Below, piece by piece: positions 21,812-34,903 of a DNA stretch of 64,000 nucleotides (position 1 is its first letter; the number at the start of each line of letters is the position of its first letter). Made by a program: the position numbers and the translations under genes. A model generated the notes under the pieces. The model saw only the letters and a list, made by a program, of their open reading frames with translations. It was not told the DNA's origin and ran no database searches. The stretch comes from Entophlyctis helioformis (Eukaryota; Chytridiomycota; Chytridiomycetes; Chytridiales; Chytriomycetaceae), in NCBI GenBank assembly GCA_025526915.1, contig JAHLKH010000121.1, forward strand, positions 1 through 64,000, given 5' to 3'.

Positions 21812-22574
21812 GCTGTGTACACCAAGGCAGCCAGGACAGAGGTTGACATGAGTGGGCAGAATTGCTGCAGGCATTCTGTGTGTATCGCCTCGACAGTTCT
21901 CAAAGTCAGACCAAGCCAAGCGCGAGGCCTTACAGCAGCTCGACGATACGCGGCAGCTCAACGATGCGCCGAGTGATCCATCCATGTCCTTGTTGGTGAG
22001 CTCGTCTGCCTCTTGTGCAATGGCTGTCAACAGTTGCGACTCTGTTGACACTGTGTGCCTTGACAATCTCGACGACGACAAGGACCTTGCGGACGAGCAT
22101 GGACAGCCAGCCGTTGCTGTAGCTGCCACGCCAACAGCCAGCCGCCAAAGAGCGTCAAGCAAGCGGAAGAGAGCAGCAGCAGCTGTGCCAGTGCGTCTGT
22201 GTCGGCTGTGACGTCGGTCGTTCGGACATTGCAGCAGGCAGCCCCAGCAGCACACACAAGTGCGCCGCCTGGACGCAGAAGGCCAACAGCTGCAACAGGA
22301 ATGGCACGACAGTCTTCGTGACACTACCAACACGCAACCAACTGCTGCCCCTGGGACAGGCTCAGCAGCCCACAAGCCAGCGTCAAAGCGACCACGACTT
22401 GAGAAGGCATCGCTGCAGGCTGCTCAGAGTGACTGGGAATTCGGACAAGAATATGAAATTGGATTCAAAAAGTTGAAATTGGATGCCAAATTGAACAAAA
22501 TTCGAGGCAAACCAGCCGGCCAATCAGGTGCCGGCGCAAGGTTTTCTATGGGAACGAAATCAATTACCCCCCCC
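21812..22574 (+). repeat. Dispersed repeat, copy I
   Basis: About 760 bp shared, in inverted orientation, with 58425-59214. It starts at GCTGTGTACACCAAGG and ends in a C tract (TTACCCCCCCC) that stops two bases before the start codon of the TEX261/SVP26 gene. Both copies share coding-like sequence, including AVYTKAARTEVDM, SCDSVDTVCLD and NKIRGKPAGQSGAG. The homology therefore includes protein-coding exons or their relics. I cannot assign the element class. Confidence 0.75.
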
Positions 22575-22576
22575 TC

Positions 22577-23769
22577 ATGGGATCTCAGATTGCGTTCACG
22601 CTGCTGACCTGGACCGGCCTGGTGCTGGGCCTTGTGTTTGTGACGCTCTGTCTGGGTGAGCAGCCGCCCTGAGCATGCACGTCTTGGCCCGCACAGCCTG
22701 CATCCAGCACGGTGCTCTGCTGCTCTGCTGCGCTGCGCTATCCTCTGGCAAGCGGCCGGCCAGCCCGTGCCAGCCCGCCGCCCGCCGTGCAAGCATCGGC
22801 ATCTGTGTTGTTGCTGCCAACACGTCAACCCGCATCAGCCCCATCTGAACCTCGCTGCATGCGCCTTGGCTCACACTGCTGCCCTGCCCTGCCCTGCCCT
22901 GTCCAGCCTGCGGCCTCTACTTTATGGCAGAATTCGTCGAAGAGCACACGGTCCTCACAAAGCGGATAATCAAGTACACCACCTATGTACGGCCCCCTTG
23001 CACTTCTCGCTGTCTGCAGCCCTCTGTCTGACACTTGCCGATAGACCATTGGCGCGGTTCACGTCCTGATGGCCTTTGAAGGATTCCCGCTTGCTCGCGT
23101 CGGCTTCTCCGGTGCCTGTCTCGCCATCTACTCGCTCATGCTGCCCAGCTTCCCCTCGATCCAAGTCACCAGTCCCAGCTTTATCGTCAGTTGCAGTGCG
23201 TACATCGACATCCCTCCCTTCTGCACTCTCTTGCAACGAGCCTAGCATTCTAACCACAAGGCTGGCATCTGGCATCTGGCGTCTGGCGTCTGGCACTTTT
23301 CCAGTCTTGGTCATTTCCAACCACTTTGCATGGTTCTTTTACTTTACCACCAGGCGGCACACGTTCAACGAGATTGCAAGCTTCTTTGGCCTGCTCGTGT
23401 GGCTTGTGCCGTTTCTGTATTTTGTATCGTTGAGTGCAAACGACTACACGCTGCCCTTTGGTGAGGATTCGGGCACGCGCGCACGTCATCTGGCTGTCGC
23501 ACCACACTTTGAGCCACGACTCACACAGCCTTGTTTGGTCGGCAGATACAAAACAACGAGGAAGCCCGCTGGCGGGCCCGCCAGGCATGGGCTCGCGCTC
23601 AGCGTCAGGCAGCAGCCTCGCACCCGATGTGGGCGAGCGGTACGCGTCGTCGTCCATGGCGTCGGCGGTCTACAAGAAACGCGGCGGCGGCAACATCATC
23701 AAGTCCATTGCCCAGTTTCTGTCGTCCAAGAAAGAGGCACTCATTCCAACGTCGTCCAAGTTTGTCTGA
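22577..23769 (+). CDS. SVP26: TEX261/SVP26 (Erv26) family ER-Golgi cargo adaptor
   Basis: An integral membrane protein of early secretory vesicles that sorts glycosyltransferases and phosphatases into COPII carriers. Five exons fit in phase: 22577-22655, 22907-22986, 23045-23195, 23305-23460 and 23546-23769, giving 229 residues. Exon 1 is a transmembrane segment. Later exons carry LYFMAEFVEEHTVLTKR, HVLMAFEGFP, NHFAWFFYF and the hallmark WLVPFLYFVSLSANDYTLP. The C-terminal tail is cytosolic-like (Ser/Lys-rich). The 5' leader is almost absent because a dispersed repeat ends at 22574, so this gene's promoter may lie within the repeat. Confidence 0.9.
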
Positions 23770-23922
23770 GCCTGCTTCCCCACCCCTTCTCGTCAACATG
23801 CCACGGCTTGCACGGATGGGATCTGAATGGACAACATGTCGGATATACGCAGCCTTTTTCATTGGATTATGATAGTGAACGCAACCGTGCATAAAATAAG
23901 AGAGGGTGATGGAGAGACGAGC

Positions 23923-26900
23923 TCAGATAGACAGGGGTGGTGGCAGCATGGCCGGCGTCATCTCTTCGTCAAGCGACTGCATGACCGTGGTGAACGCGGC
24001 AGCGGCATACTCCTCGTGGTTCGTGGGCACAAGAATCGGCGACACAATGAACATGGAGGCTGCGTCAGACTCGCGCCGTCCGAGGATTCCGTGTCCATGG
24101 TGGGAGGCATACGGCTGCAGGAAATGCGCGTGGCTGTTGCTGTTGTTGCTGTTACCACTACCATTCGCGCCAGCGCTGCTCTGGCCGATCCCGTGACTGT
24201 GGAACGAGCCGTGGCGGTTGCGAAGTGGCGTGCCGCGCGTCGGCGTGTGTGACAGGTACGCAGGAGAGCCGTGCATGGATCCAGGCGTGGCAGACAGCGG
24301 GCTCAAAAACGCGTCGCTATTCGTGTTATGGATGCTTCCTCCACTGAACATGGCGTGTGAGCTCTGGCGGCGGTCAAACAGCGTGGCATTGAGCAGCGGC
24401 GACTTGAAGCCAGGGGACAGCTTGCTGGCAAGATTGGCCTCTTGCCGTTGGCGCTTCTTGCGCGTCAGGCGTTGTGCACGCCAGAACGCGCCAATCGGAA
24501 TGCGCTTCCACCGGGCATGGTCAAAGTCGACGCCAGACGGGCCGTGCTCAATAATCATGTCCATGTCAGAGCAAGACGTCGGGTCTTCATCCACACCGCT
24601 CTCGAGCTGGTCAGAGTCGACAAGATCGTCCAGCCGCATCGTCTCGGCATGATGCGGCTCTTGGGCTGTCGCTTCGGGCGTGTCGGCGTCCTCAAACGCG
24701 CTGCTCTCCCTCTCGGTCGCATCGGCGGCCGGGATCGTGGATGGCGTCTCTGGCATGGACGGCGATGGCGAAAGACCCGAAGAGACTGACGCTGCAGCAG
24801 TGGCAGCAGACGCCTTGTCCCCGGCAGTGTATCCAGACTTGCTAGCACCCGGGCCAGACCCTGATGCAGACGATACAGCCGCACTACCGTTACTACCAGC
24901 AGCAGCAGCAGCAGCCGCCGCCGCAGAAGCGCCGGCCGTGATTTGAGCAAGAGCCGCCATGATCGAGTTGGTGTTTACGGCCGAAGATGAACCAGCACTA
25001 GCTGTCGCCTTTTGCGCCTCGACAATGGCCATCGCCTGCGTCTGGATGAGAGCCACGAGATCGTCCATGCTCTTGCCCCCAAGCGCAGGAGCGGCAGACA
25101 CGACTGAGCCTGATGCGCCAGATCCAGATCCAGATCCAGATCCAGATGCGGATGCAGTCGAAGAAGCCATGGCATTCAAAGGCTCCGACTTGACCTTGGC
25201 GTCTGTGCCGCGACCAAGTGACGACGATGACGATGAAGACGACGCAGCTGTAGCGGCAGCGGCGGCAGCAGCGGCGGCTTGAACAGCAGCATTGATCTTG
25301 GCCTGGATGGCGTCTGCCTCGCGTTTGCGAACCTCGGTCAAGGCACGCATGGTGGCTGGGTTCGACACGAGGGCGGCAGCGGCGGCGGCAAGTGTTGCAG
25401 GGTTGATGTTGACACTGGTGTTCTTGAGCAACGTCGAGATCAGAGCTGCAGTGACTGCAGACGGCTGGCCAAACCCGGCCGTTGGGAGCGGACGCGCCAG
25501 AGACTTGGCGTCTGCACCAGATCCGGCTGTAGAAGATGATGCAGCCCCAGCGCCAACTGGCTTCTTGGCCGTGGCTGCCGCGACGGCTGCTGCCGCTGCT
25601 GCTGCCATGGCGTTGATCGTGCTCTGCTGGAACGAGGACATGGTGGACGACTTGAGCGCGGCGAGTGCAAGCCAGGGATTGGCTACAGCGGATTGAGCGG
25701 GCGAAGGCGTTGCTGGGAACGAGGCCTTAGAACCACGCTTGCCGCCATTGCCGATGTTGTTCAATGGAGTCATGAACTTGGCGAGGCCCGCAGCAGCCGC
25801 GGCGGCGGCAGCAGCAATGCTTGCACTGGGAGTCGTAGCAGCACCAATGCTGTTGTTTGCTGTCGGTGTGGATGGGGGCAGCGTGGATACCACAGACGCG
25901 CGACGCTTGCCCTTGTTGCCACCGCGGCCCTGTCCCGCGCCGCTGCCAGACCCCGCGGCATTGGCATTCGGCACTTGCAGCTTGATGCTCTTGGTGGTGG
26001 TGTGGATCTCGCCATTGGGCCCAACAAACGTCTTCTTGATGTCAAACGCGATCTGCTGGGGCTGCGACGGTGGAGCCGGAACTGGAAGCGGCTCCGACTC
26101 GGCTGGCTGGCTCACCATTGACGAAAAGGCCAATGGCCGCCCATTTGCCACGGCGCTTGCCTGAGCCATGGGAAGCGACGTCTTGGTCAGACCGGACAGG
26201 TTGAGCAGCGCTGCCAAATGGGTGTTGGCCGCGTCAAAGATGGCGCCAGGCTCCTGCTTCAGGTCGATTGGCGCGTCCGATGCAGTCGCTACGACGGCCG
26301 CAGATGCATCGTCGCCAGCCTCGTCGTCGTCCTGACTGTCGCCGCTGTTTTCGCTCTCGTCGCTGCTGGTGTCTCCATCCGTGTCCATTTTGGCCGACTT
26401 GGACACCATATCAGACGCCTTGGGGGTCGCGTCCATATCAGTGTCCATACCAGACTCGGCGGTGGTGGTCGATGCCGCGCCAAAGGCACTGGAGAAACTG
26501 GAACTTCTGCGACGCTTGGCAGGCCTGTCCATGTCATTCGCATGGTTCTTGCCCTCATCCTCCTCGTCGCTTTGCTCGTCTCCAGCATCATCGCCCTCAT
26601 CGTTGACAGCGGCAGTCGCAGAGTCACCCTCCTGTTTGCCGTCAGAGAGTGCAGCGGCAAGCTCAAAGTCGTCAAACTCTTCAAACGACGTGGCTTGGGC
26701 TAGCGTGGGTGTCGGCACCGTGCTCCGCATTTCGGGCGAGAACAGGTTGTCAAAGCCGTCGGCCTCTTCGTCATCATCGTCGGAGGAGCTCCAGCCAGCC
26801 AACAGTCGCTCTTGAACGAGCTCCATGATGATCTCCTCTTCGGCCTTGTAAACGTCGCTCGCATTGTCTTCGTCATCGGGCTCCTCGTACACCTCGAGAT

Positions 26901-29056
26901 CGTCCGAAGAGTAGTCGTGGCGATCGGCAGACGAGTCTGGATCGTCGTCTTCGTCGCCAACTCCATCGGCAATGCTCACTTCGTCGTTGCTGTCATCAAA
27001 GTCGTCCTCCATTGCGGCCAGAAGCAAGAGGTCATTGTCGTCATCGTCCGAATCGTCGTGGTCGCCGTCGTCGCGTGCAAGGATCAGGACATTGTCTCCG
27101 CCATCGCTATCTTCGCTCTGCATCAACAGCGCTTTGCCGAGCGAATCTTCGTCCGAAGCAGAGAGACCGCCAAACACCTCCATGTAGTCGTCCTCATCGT
27201 CCTCGTCATAGACGAAGCTGATGTGAAAGTCGTTGTCGTCGTTGGCCGTCCGTCTTGGGGTCGTGTGAGAGGCGGCCGCGGACATGTCGGACTCGTCGAA
27301 AAAGGCAGTCGCGTTGACCGTGGACGATGCAGATGCAGAGGCAGTTGGCGGTGCGCTGAATGAGACAGAGGTGGCGTGGGAGGCTTTGGAAGAGCCTTGT
27401 GGAGCCGCGGTGCCCGTAGAACTGCTGCTGGACGTCACCGACATGTTGCTGCTGCTGTTGCTGCGCGGGAATGGCGACGCGTCATGACTGCGTGCCAGTT
27501 TCTCGACTCTGCCCTTTTTGAGCTTTGTCGAGGCAGCTGCGGCTGCGGGTGATGGCGTTGCTGCTGTGGCATCGGATGCAACAGAGGATGCGGCTGCCAT
27601 TGACGCGGAGGCGTTTGACTGGGGAGAGAAAAAGTCAATGGCGGGCTCTTCGTCGTTGACATGCGACTCTGAGAGGGGCGGGTGTGCACCAGCCGATCCA
27701 GCAGATGAGCGCTTTGGCGGCTTGCCTGCCTTGGCCGACTTTGCTGTTGATGCCTTGGACGACTTGGGCGGCTTTGCTGACTTTGTCGACGCTGCTTTGG
27801 ATGAGCTGCGCGCCGATGGCGGCATGTACACGTCGTCATCGTCGTCCATGATGGCGGGGATGAATGGCGGAGAAGACGGAGCTGCCGGCTCGTGAATGGG
27901 AGATGCGGCCCGTTCGTGCTTGGAGGACAGGTTGGACGTGTAGGCATGGATAGACTTTCCAGCAGTCTTTCCGGCGGTTTGCGGCCTAAAAGACGCCAGT
28001 GCGTTGGGCTCATTGGGCGAGGTTGCAGACAGAGGCTCGGAGGCAGCAGCGGAAGCAGCGAATGCCTCGATGGACTTGAGCGACTTTCCACTGAAGACGG
28101 GGCGAGACTTGGAGGCGACGCTGGATCTGGCCGACGCCACTTGCTGAGCCGAGGAGGGAATGGGACGCGTCGCCGCTGGGGTTGCTGCTGTGGTTGCGGT
28201 TGTCGTTGTAGTTGCCGAAGCAGCAGGAGCAGAGTTGCAAGTGCAGTCGCCATCGCACACGGGGCAGATGTCGTCATCGCCAAGGTCCAAGTCTGGCGCG
28301 GCAACCGAGACAACAATGGGCGACGAGATGACGGGTGCCTTTTTCTTTGCATTGCGCTTGGCCTGTGCACCGGTGCCAGCTCCAGACGAGCGACGGGGAG
28401 CAGCCGGCTTCTTGACGGGCTTGCAGGCGGTGCACAGGAAGCGCTGCTGGGCGAGGTCTTTGGCGGAGATGCATGCGCCATGGAAGCGGGCTGCAGCGAC
28501 GACGGGGCGTGGGCGACACGGCAACATCAAGAGCGCATGTAAGGTGAGTATCAGGCAGGTGCGATCCGAGCCGGTGCATGCCTGGGCAGAGCAGTTGGGA
28601 CGGATGCCTACCAAGACAGGTGTAGCAGGTGACCATTGGATCCTGCGGCTGGACGGCGCGCGAGCAGCCGCCGCAGATGGGCATGCCGGACGCATCTTCT
28701 TTGTTCTGTCGCTGTGCAGGCTGCTGCTGCTGTTGTTGCGACTGCTGCTGCTGTTTTGCAGAGGGACGACGTGGCTTGTGATCCGAGCCAGCGGGCTGTG
28801 CGTGGGCAGACGAGCCGTCCGAGGCGAGGGCAGCCAGAGCCGCGGCAGCAGCCTTGGGAACCGTCTTTGAGCCCGTCGCAGACGACGGCTGCTTGATCAT
28901 TGACGAGGCGGGCGTCGTCGTCGTTGTGGTTGAGGTGGTTGCGGTGGACGTCGTCGTCGTCGTCGTTGTCGTGGGGACAGGTGGATGGGTGGTGGGGTGT
29001 GCAGAAGGGCCGGAAGACTCCAGCTGATCAACTCGTTTTTTGGCTTGCGACGGCAT
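23923..29056 (-). CDS. Large acidic PHD-finger protein, putative chromatin/transcription cofactor
   Basis: Two exons (29056-28612 and 28490-23923) give 1,670 residues. A PHD-type zinc finger is split by the intron: PICGGC, then VTCYTCLARFHGACIS, then FLCTAC, with Cys4-His-Cys3 spacing. A short cysteine cluster ICPVCDGDCTC follows. The middle is strongly acidic (many DDD/EED runs, roughly residues 600-850), and Ala/Ser/Gly-rich low complexity comes next. Near the C terminus is a basic box RWKRIPIGAFWRAQR, likely a conserved docking or nuclear element. The architecture suggests a nuclear coactivator; a resemblance to fungal IFH1-type factors is only an impression. No in-frame ATG was found upstream of 29056. 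Confidence 0.75.
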
Positions 29057-29632
29057 GGATTTGCAGTTCGAATCTGCAGCAGGAGCGGCCGAGGGCGAAG
29101 CATTGTGCGCCAATGGCGGACGGTGCCGTTGAGGGCGATGGCGTCGACGGGGCCGTTGGGGGCGGTGGCAGGTGGCAGGTGGCAGGCATCAGTCAGTGGC
29201 CGTGCTCTCTGCCCGTAGGCCCTCTGCCGTCCTCTGCCCGCCAGCCCGTCCATGCAGCCATCCAACGCAGGCAGCATGCACAGGGCCATCCAACGCAGCG
29301 CAGCCCAGCACAGGGCAGGGCCGCAGGCAAATTCAAGCTTCCTTCAGCGCAAGCGAGAAAAAAGAAGGCGGCAAACGGCCGGCAAGGGTTGCTCTGGCGC
29401 TTCCCTCCTGCGCTTCCCGCTGGCGCTTCCCTCCTGCTCGGCAGGCTGGCTGGACCACTGGCTGGACCACTCGCTCGCACGCACCTTGATTTCATCAACA
29501 ACGTCGAGGTTGAAGCCTGTGTGTGTGTCTCGGTGGTGTGAGCTGCGCGCGGGCCGCTCGTTCTGATGTTGAGTTTGGCGGCAAGAGCGAGTGAGTCGTC
29601 CAACTGGTGATAATGCCGGGTTTATTGCGGGT
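29057..29632. other. Intergenic region between two large minus-strand genes
   Basis: No gene is seen. The stretch should contain the promoter and leader of the PHD protein and the 3' end of the next gene. It holds only short GC-rich repeats (GGCAGGTGGCAGGTGGCAGG near 29165, and CCATCCAACGCAG units). Confidence 0.45.
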
Positions 29633-32600
29633 CTACGACCCAAAGCGCAGCAGCGACGACAGCAGCCCGCCAGATCCAGACGGCGTCGGCACAGGCGCTG
29701 GCCCCGGCACCGCCTGGTCGTCGCCCGAGTGGCCCGACGACGACGCTGTGCGCACGCTGTTGACCGTGGCCACGCTCTGGCGCTTCATCCCGCCTGCTGC
29801 GCCTGCTGCTGCTGCTGCCACCGCGCCTCCGGCCTGCGTCCCAAAGCCGCCCATCCCAATGCCGTATGCATCGTACTCGTCGGCCCCAGACCCAAACAGC
29901 GATCCAACTGCCGGCGCAAACCGCGGCCCCGCCCGCCCCCACTGTGCAGCTCCTCGCTCGTCGTCGTCGCCAGCGCGCGTCATGCGCTTGTGGCGCGGAT
30001 AGCTGCCGCGCTCGTCCAGCTTGAAGGGCAATGCTGTGGCAGACGACGATCCCGCCGCTGGTGCTGCCCCCATGCCTGCGTTTGCTCCGCCTGCGCGCGA
30101 TGCTCCTCCACCTGGCAGCCCCATTGGCCCGCCCTCGGCTGCGGGCTGCTGTCGCTGTGCAAGCGTCTGCCCTGCTCTTGCAGATCTGGCTGTCCATGTG
30201 CCGCTTGCTTGGCTGGATGCAGAGTGATGCTGCCAGTACGCGTCTGCTCCGCCATCCTCGTCAGAGTCGTCCTCGTCTCGATACGCCATGCGGCCGATGC
30301 GGCGTCCATTCGACACCATCATCTGCTGACCTTGCTGCTCTTGCTGCTGCTCCTGCTGCTGCTCATAACTATGGATCGCATGGTCATGCAGGGGCTGCTG
30401 CTGCTGCTGCTGCTGCTGCTGAGCCTTGAACGCCTCGCTTCCATGCACACCAAGCCCAAGCGACAGCGGCGCCACATCGGCAAACTGGATCTGCTCCTGC
30501 CAAGACGGGACTCTCGCTTGATCTGCAATGGCCGCCGATGCGGCCGTCAGAGACGACGACCTGGAAGCCAGCTTCGACCCATGCTGCTGCTCGGGAAGCG
30601 ATGCCGACCGCTGCCGCGGAGCAGGCACTGCATACTCAGCTGCGCCAGACGCGGCTGCTGGCAGCTGCGTGGATGGCAGCATCGTCTGGTTGTTGGCGGG
30701 CGGACGCTGGCTCGATGGATGATGCACCTCATCGGCTGATGCAATGCGGAGTCGTCGCTGCATGCTCCGGTACTGCACCTGCTGGTGTGAATGCGGATGC
30801 ATTGGCTGCCGAGTGCTGGACTGGTCACGCGAAGTGGCCGAGCCATTCGAGCCCTGCCGCTGATGCAGTGACCGATCCCGTCCTCCTGCATCACCCCCCG
30901 AGACGGACGGCGCATACATGACGGCCGAGTGCAGCGAGAGGCGATGCGAAGGCACCTCGGACAGCATACTGGCACGATCATGCTGCCCAACTGTGCTGTG
31001 GCTGCTGTTGCTGCCCGCACTGTTCACGCGGCTTCTTGGGTCAGCGTGTCTGGCACCCTCTGCCGCGCTGTTTGCCAATGCTGCTGCCTCTTGCATGCCA
31101 TGCAACGACGCATCGCGAATAAACGGCTCGGACTGAGACTGCATGGCGACGCTGCGGATGGTGTTGCCATCCATCTGGTCATCCACACTCGACATGCGTA
31201 GATGGAGGGACTCGCTGCCGCCGTCCGAGCTTGCCTCGTACAGTGTGCTTGCCGCCATGTTGGTTGCATTGGAAGGCAGCCGCGCGTACGACTGGTCTGC
31301 CATGCGTCCCATGCGCGTCATGCGGTCCAAGGCACGCTCGAGCTCGTCAAAGGGAGAGTCCGAGGCTGCCGAAGACTCGCGAGAATGCACACCCGTGCGT
31401 CCAGGAGGCCCACCGCCAGGCCGTGCAGTCAGCGGATTCTCGTACCTTGGAGGAGACAGGAAAGCCAAGGACTGGCCATGTGTAGATCGAGGCGGCGAAA
31501 CAAGGCTGCCAGCACGGAGACTGCTGCCCAATGCCAAGGGGACATGCTGCGCTTGGCCGCGCTCTGCTGCCGCTGCGGCTGCAGCCATGGTCGCTGGAGC
31601 GTTGGCAGCTGCTGCACCAACGCGAGTTGGCAAAGCCGAGGGCGATGCTGGTGAAGACTGTGGCGGCGAGATCAACGCGCCTTGGCCTGCACTGGGCTGA
31701 GCTGGACCTGAATGTGCTGCCGGGGCATCGTTGGCCGGCAATGCCTGCTCGCGCGTAGCCGAGGACGAGCCGATGCCAAGATCCTCCTCTTCATCAATGC
31801 TGCTCAGGTGCAACGGGGTTCGTCGGGGAGCCCGCACAAACGCTTGGTCGTCTGTCTTGTCCAAACGACTCATACGGTCCAACAAGCGATCCAGCTCGTC
31901 AAAATCGTCAGACTGGCGGCCTTTTGCAGACGATCCTTGCATGCCATTTGCAGACAATCTTGCACCAACGGCCCCTCTCGAGCTGCGCGGGGATGGCGAG
32001 CCCGAGCCCGAGCCCGAGCCCGACGCCGAACTTCCGCGAACCAGGCTGCGACGCGTCGCCGACGAGACGGCCTTTACAAAGCGTCCAAGACGGAAGCGGG
32101 GCGTGTTGGCTGGCGATGCCGACGCCGATCCTTGCCCGACACCAGCAGCGGGCAGAGAATCATTCGCCGGTGGTGCAAGGCCAAGGCCCATCCGGAAGTT
32201 GGCAGAGAGCTGCCGCTGCCGAGACGCCAAAGGCTGCGCGCTCTCAGAGTCGGCTGCAGCAGTCGGAAACACCTTGAGCGGATCGTCGTCATCAAGTCTG
32301 CGCTCGAGAGGAGGCCGACTCGACAGAACAATGGGCTCGTCGCTGCGCTGTGAGGAATGCGTAGCGAGGCCGCTTCCAAGGCTAGGCGATCCACCGCTGG
32401 AATTGCCTTCCTTTTGGTCGGTCAAGCCTCCAGCAGCATCGTCGAGCTTGGGTTTGAGCGTGGCGCGCTGCTCAACAAGACGCGGAGCATCCATCCTGCC
32501 GACCAGCTGCGAGTAGTTCATCATCAACTCGCTCAAGCCACCAGGACGCATGGACGACATGGTCATGCTGCGCTCGAGACCAGCCTGCGCAGTCCGCCGC

Positions 32601-34903
32601 GGCACAACCTGGACAAGGGGACGGAGTTGCAGATTGTCGTCGTCACTGTCATCCTTATCCGACGAGTGGCCATGTTCGATGCCATCCTGCCTGGAATGCA
32701 CGTGCGCGGCTCCGTGATCGCCCAGACGACCCGCATCGAGCGCATCCTCTTGGTGCGAGCTGCCTGGAATGCTGCCATCGTCGCGTACAATGGTCAGCCG
32801 CGAGGGGCCAGCAGCGTGAGCGTACTCGATCGTGCCGCCTTCAGACGAGCTTGCAGTCGGCACCCAGGGTCGGCCAGACGCAATCAGAAACGATGGCCGC
32901 GTTGACAGCGCCAGGGACGGCGTGTCCAGATACCATTGCTGCTGTGACGGCTGCTCATCTGCGACGTGGCTCAGGTCAGCGAGGTGGAATGACGGGAGCG
33001 TGCCCTCGATGGTTGCGAGAGAGCCGAAGCTTGCGCGGCCGACACGACGCGGAGCCGTGTGGAGCCCATAAGCGAATAACTCGTCTGCCGTCATGGAGCT
33101 CAGCCAGGAGCATTCGATGCGATGCAACGAGAGCAAGAGGCCGTCAATGTTATCGCGCAGATGGGCCAGGACGGCCAGCTGCTCCTGGCTGGCGTCGTCG
33201 GGATTGCGAGACACGAGCGCGTCGGCCAAAGAGATGGATGCTGACGCCGTGGCTCCCAGATGCCGCGCGACAGCAATGGCGCTCCGAACCGTGCTGCTCG
33301 TGCTGCGCGATGCCTGCCAGTCGCCGGCAGTATTCATCCGAACGACAACAGACGAAGAATGAGGCGGGGGTGAAGCGGGCGAGACTGGCGTCGAGGTGGT
33401 TGCTTCGGCAAAGCCCATGCTGGGCAATGACGTCATGGTAACGATGCTCTTTGGCCGAGGCGCCTTTGCCTTTGCGTGCGTGGATGGTGGGGGGCGCATG
33501 CCGCCAGCATTGGCTGTTGCCGCAGCAAAGGCATAAAAGGCTGACAAGGGACGGGAGTGCGAGGATGCAGCGGTGCTGAGCCGATAGCGCTGGGTCTGGA
33601 TCGGCAGGCGCGAGCGTCGACGAGCATACTGAGAAGGCGTGTTTGACCACCGACGAGACGGCTGCTTCTGGGCTTCGTCACGGCTGTCGTCCAAGTCTTC
33701 GTACTGGTCATCGCTGTCTGAGCCCCCGTCGACGCCCCCGTCGACGCCAACGTTGTCCGGCGCGTGGGCCGCGGAGCTTGTCGCGGAGGCAGTGCCGTCG
33801 CTGTCGGAGACACGAGCCGTTGGACGGACAGCGCGGAGCTTGGCGGAGTTGGCGTCGGACAACGGTCGAGCCGTCACAGGCGTGGGGTGAAAGTGCGGGT
33901 CGTCCTTTGTGCAATGTGGGAGGGCAGGCAGGGCAAAGAGGTTCAGACGACGGCCGAGGTCTGGCATGGACAGCCATCAAGGATAAGCGGCAGGGCGTAC
34001 CTGGAGCGTGCTGGCAGTGCTGTGGGCAGCAGGTGCAGCAGCAGGCAGGGGCATAAACGCAGGCTTGGCAGGCATGTTCTCGAGAAAGAGCAGGGCGTCG
34101 CTGGCAAACAGATCGAGGGCGTTCTTGGACGCATCCGTTGCTGTCGTTTGTGCAGCGGCAGCGACCAGCGAAGGCGGAGCAGACATTGCAGGCTGCTGGA
34201 CAGAGTCTTGGGCAGATCCTTGGACAGAACCTTGGGCAGATGGCGCCAGGGCCAGCCCATCGGCCGGATCGATCGACGCCTGCCTCGAGCGAGCGTCTCT
34301 GGCGGCCCACGAGCCAAACGGAATGACTTGGCTGGAGCCGCCGCCGACGAGAGCGGCATTCGTTAGGCTGGCGGATGGACGGGCTGGATCCCTGGCTGGA
34401 TCTCTGGCTGGATCATCGTCGGCAAGTGCATTCGCCTTGCCTAGAGCGTCTGCAGGAGAGGATAGCGCGGCCTGAGTGGTGGTGGCACCGCCCGCCTGCT
34501 GCACCGACTCGCTGCTGTTGGTGCGCGACCGCTGGTGGTGCGCACGGATGAGCGACAGGCGCTTGCGGCCGTTGGTGGGCGGAGCCGACAATGGCACAGC
34601 CGCTGGGGGAGCCGATGCTGCTGGCGGCTCTGGCACTGGAGCGACTGGTGCGACTGGTGCAGTTGCTGCCGCAACTGATGCGTCCACTGCCGGGCCGCCC
34701 GCGTCTGGATCTGCGGCACAGGCTGCGGCCGGGGCAATGGGAGCTGGTGCGGCTGGCGGGGTGGCCACGGCAGCTTGCAAGGCAGGCGGCGGCTCCTGCT
34801 TGGCGGTGGTGGTGGTACTGGTAGTGGTACTACTGGTGTTACTGCTGGTGGTGCTGCGCAGACGCATGCGCTGCAGCTGAAACGGATGGACAGGGTCCGA
34901 CAT
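29633..34903 (-). CDS. Very large low-complexity protein with duplicated internal motif, function unknown
   Basis: Proposed exons 34903-34001 and 33904-29633 join in phase and give about 1,724 residues. A separate gene starting at ATG 33967 is the alternative. It is Ser/Ala/Gln-rich with polyQ tracts near residue 1600. Two segments repeat the pattern FDELDRLLDRMSRL...DQAFVR...LHLSSIDEEE and FDELERALDRMTRM...DQSYAR...LHLRMSSVDDQ, about 270 residues apart. This suggests a duplicated regulatory module, perhaps a kinase or 14-3-3 type docking site within disordered sequence. The protein ends GGLLSSLLRFGS. I recognise no catalytic domain; such proteins in fungi are often cortical or signalling scaffolds, which here is speculation. 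Confidence 0.65.

Noticed and set aside
24680..28500. Long plus-strand open frames antisense to the PHD protein gene.
   Set aside because: They are shadow frames of GC-rich low-complexity coding sequence; they lack starts, splice logic and domains.
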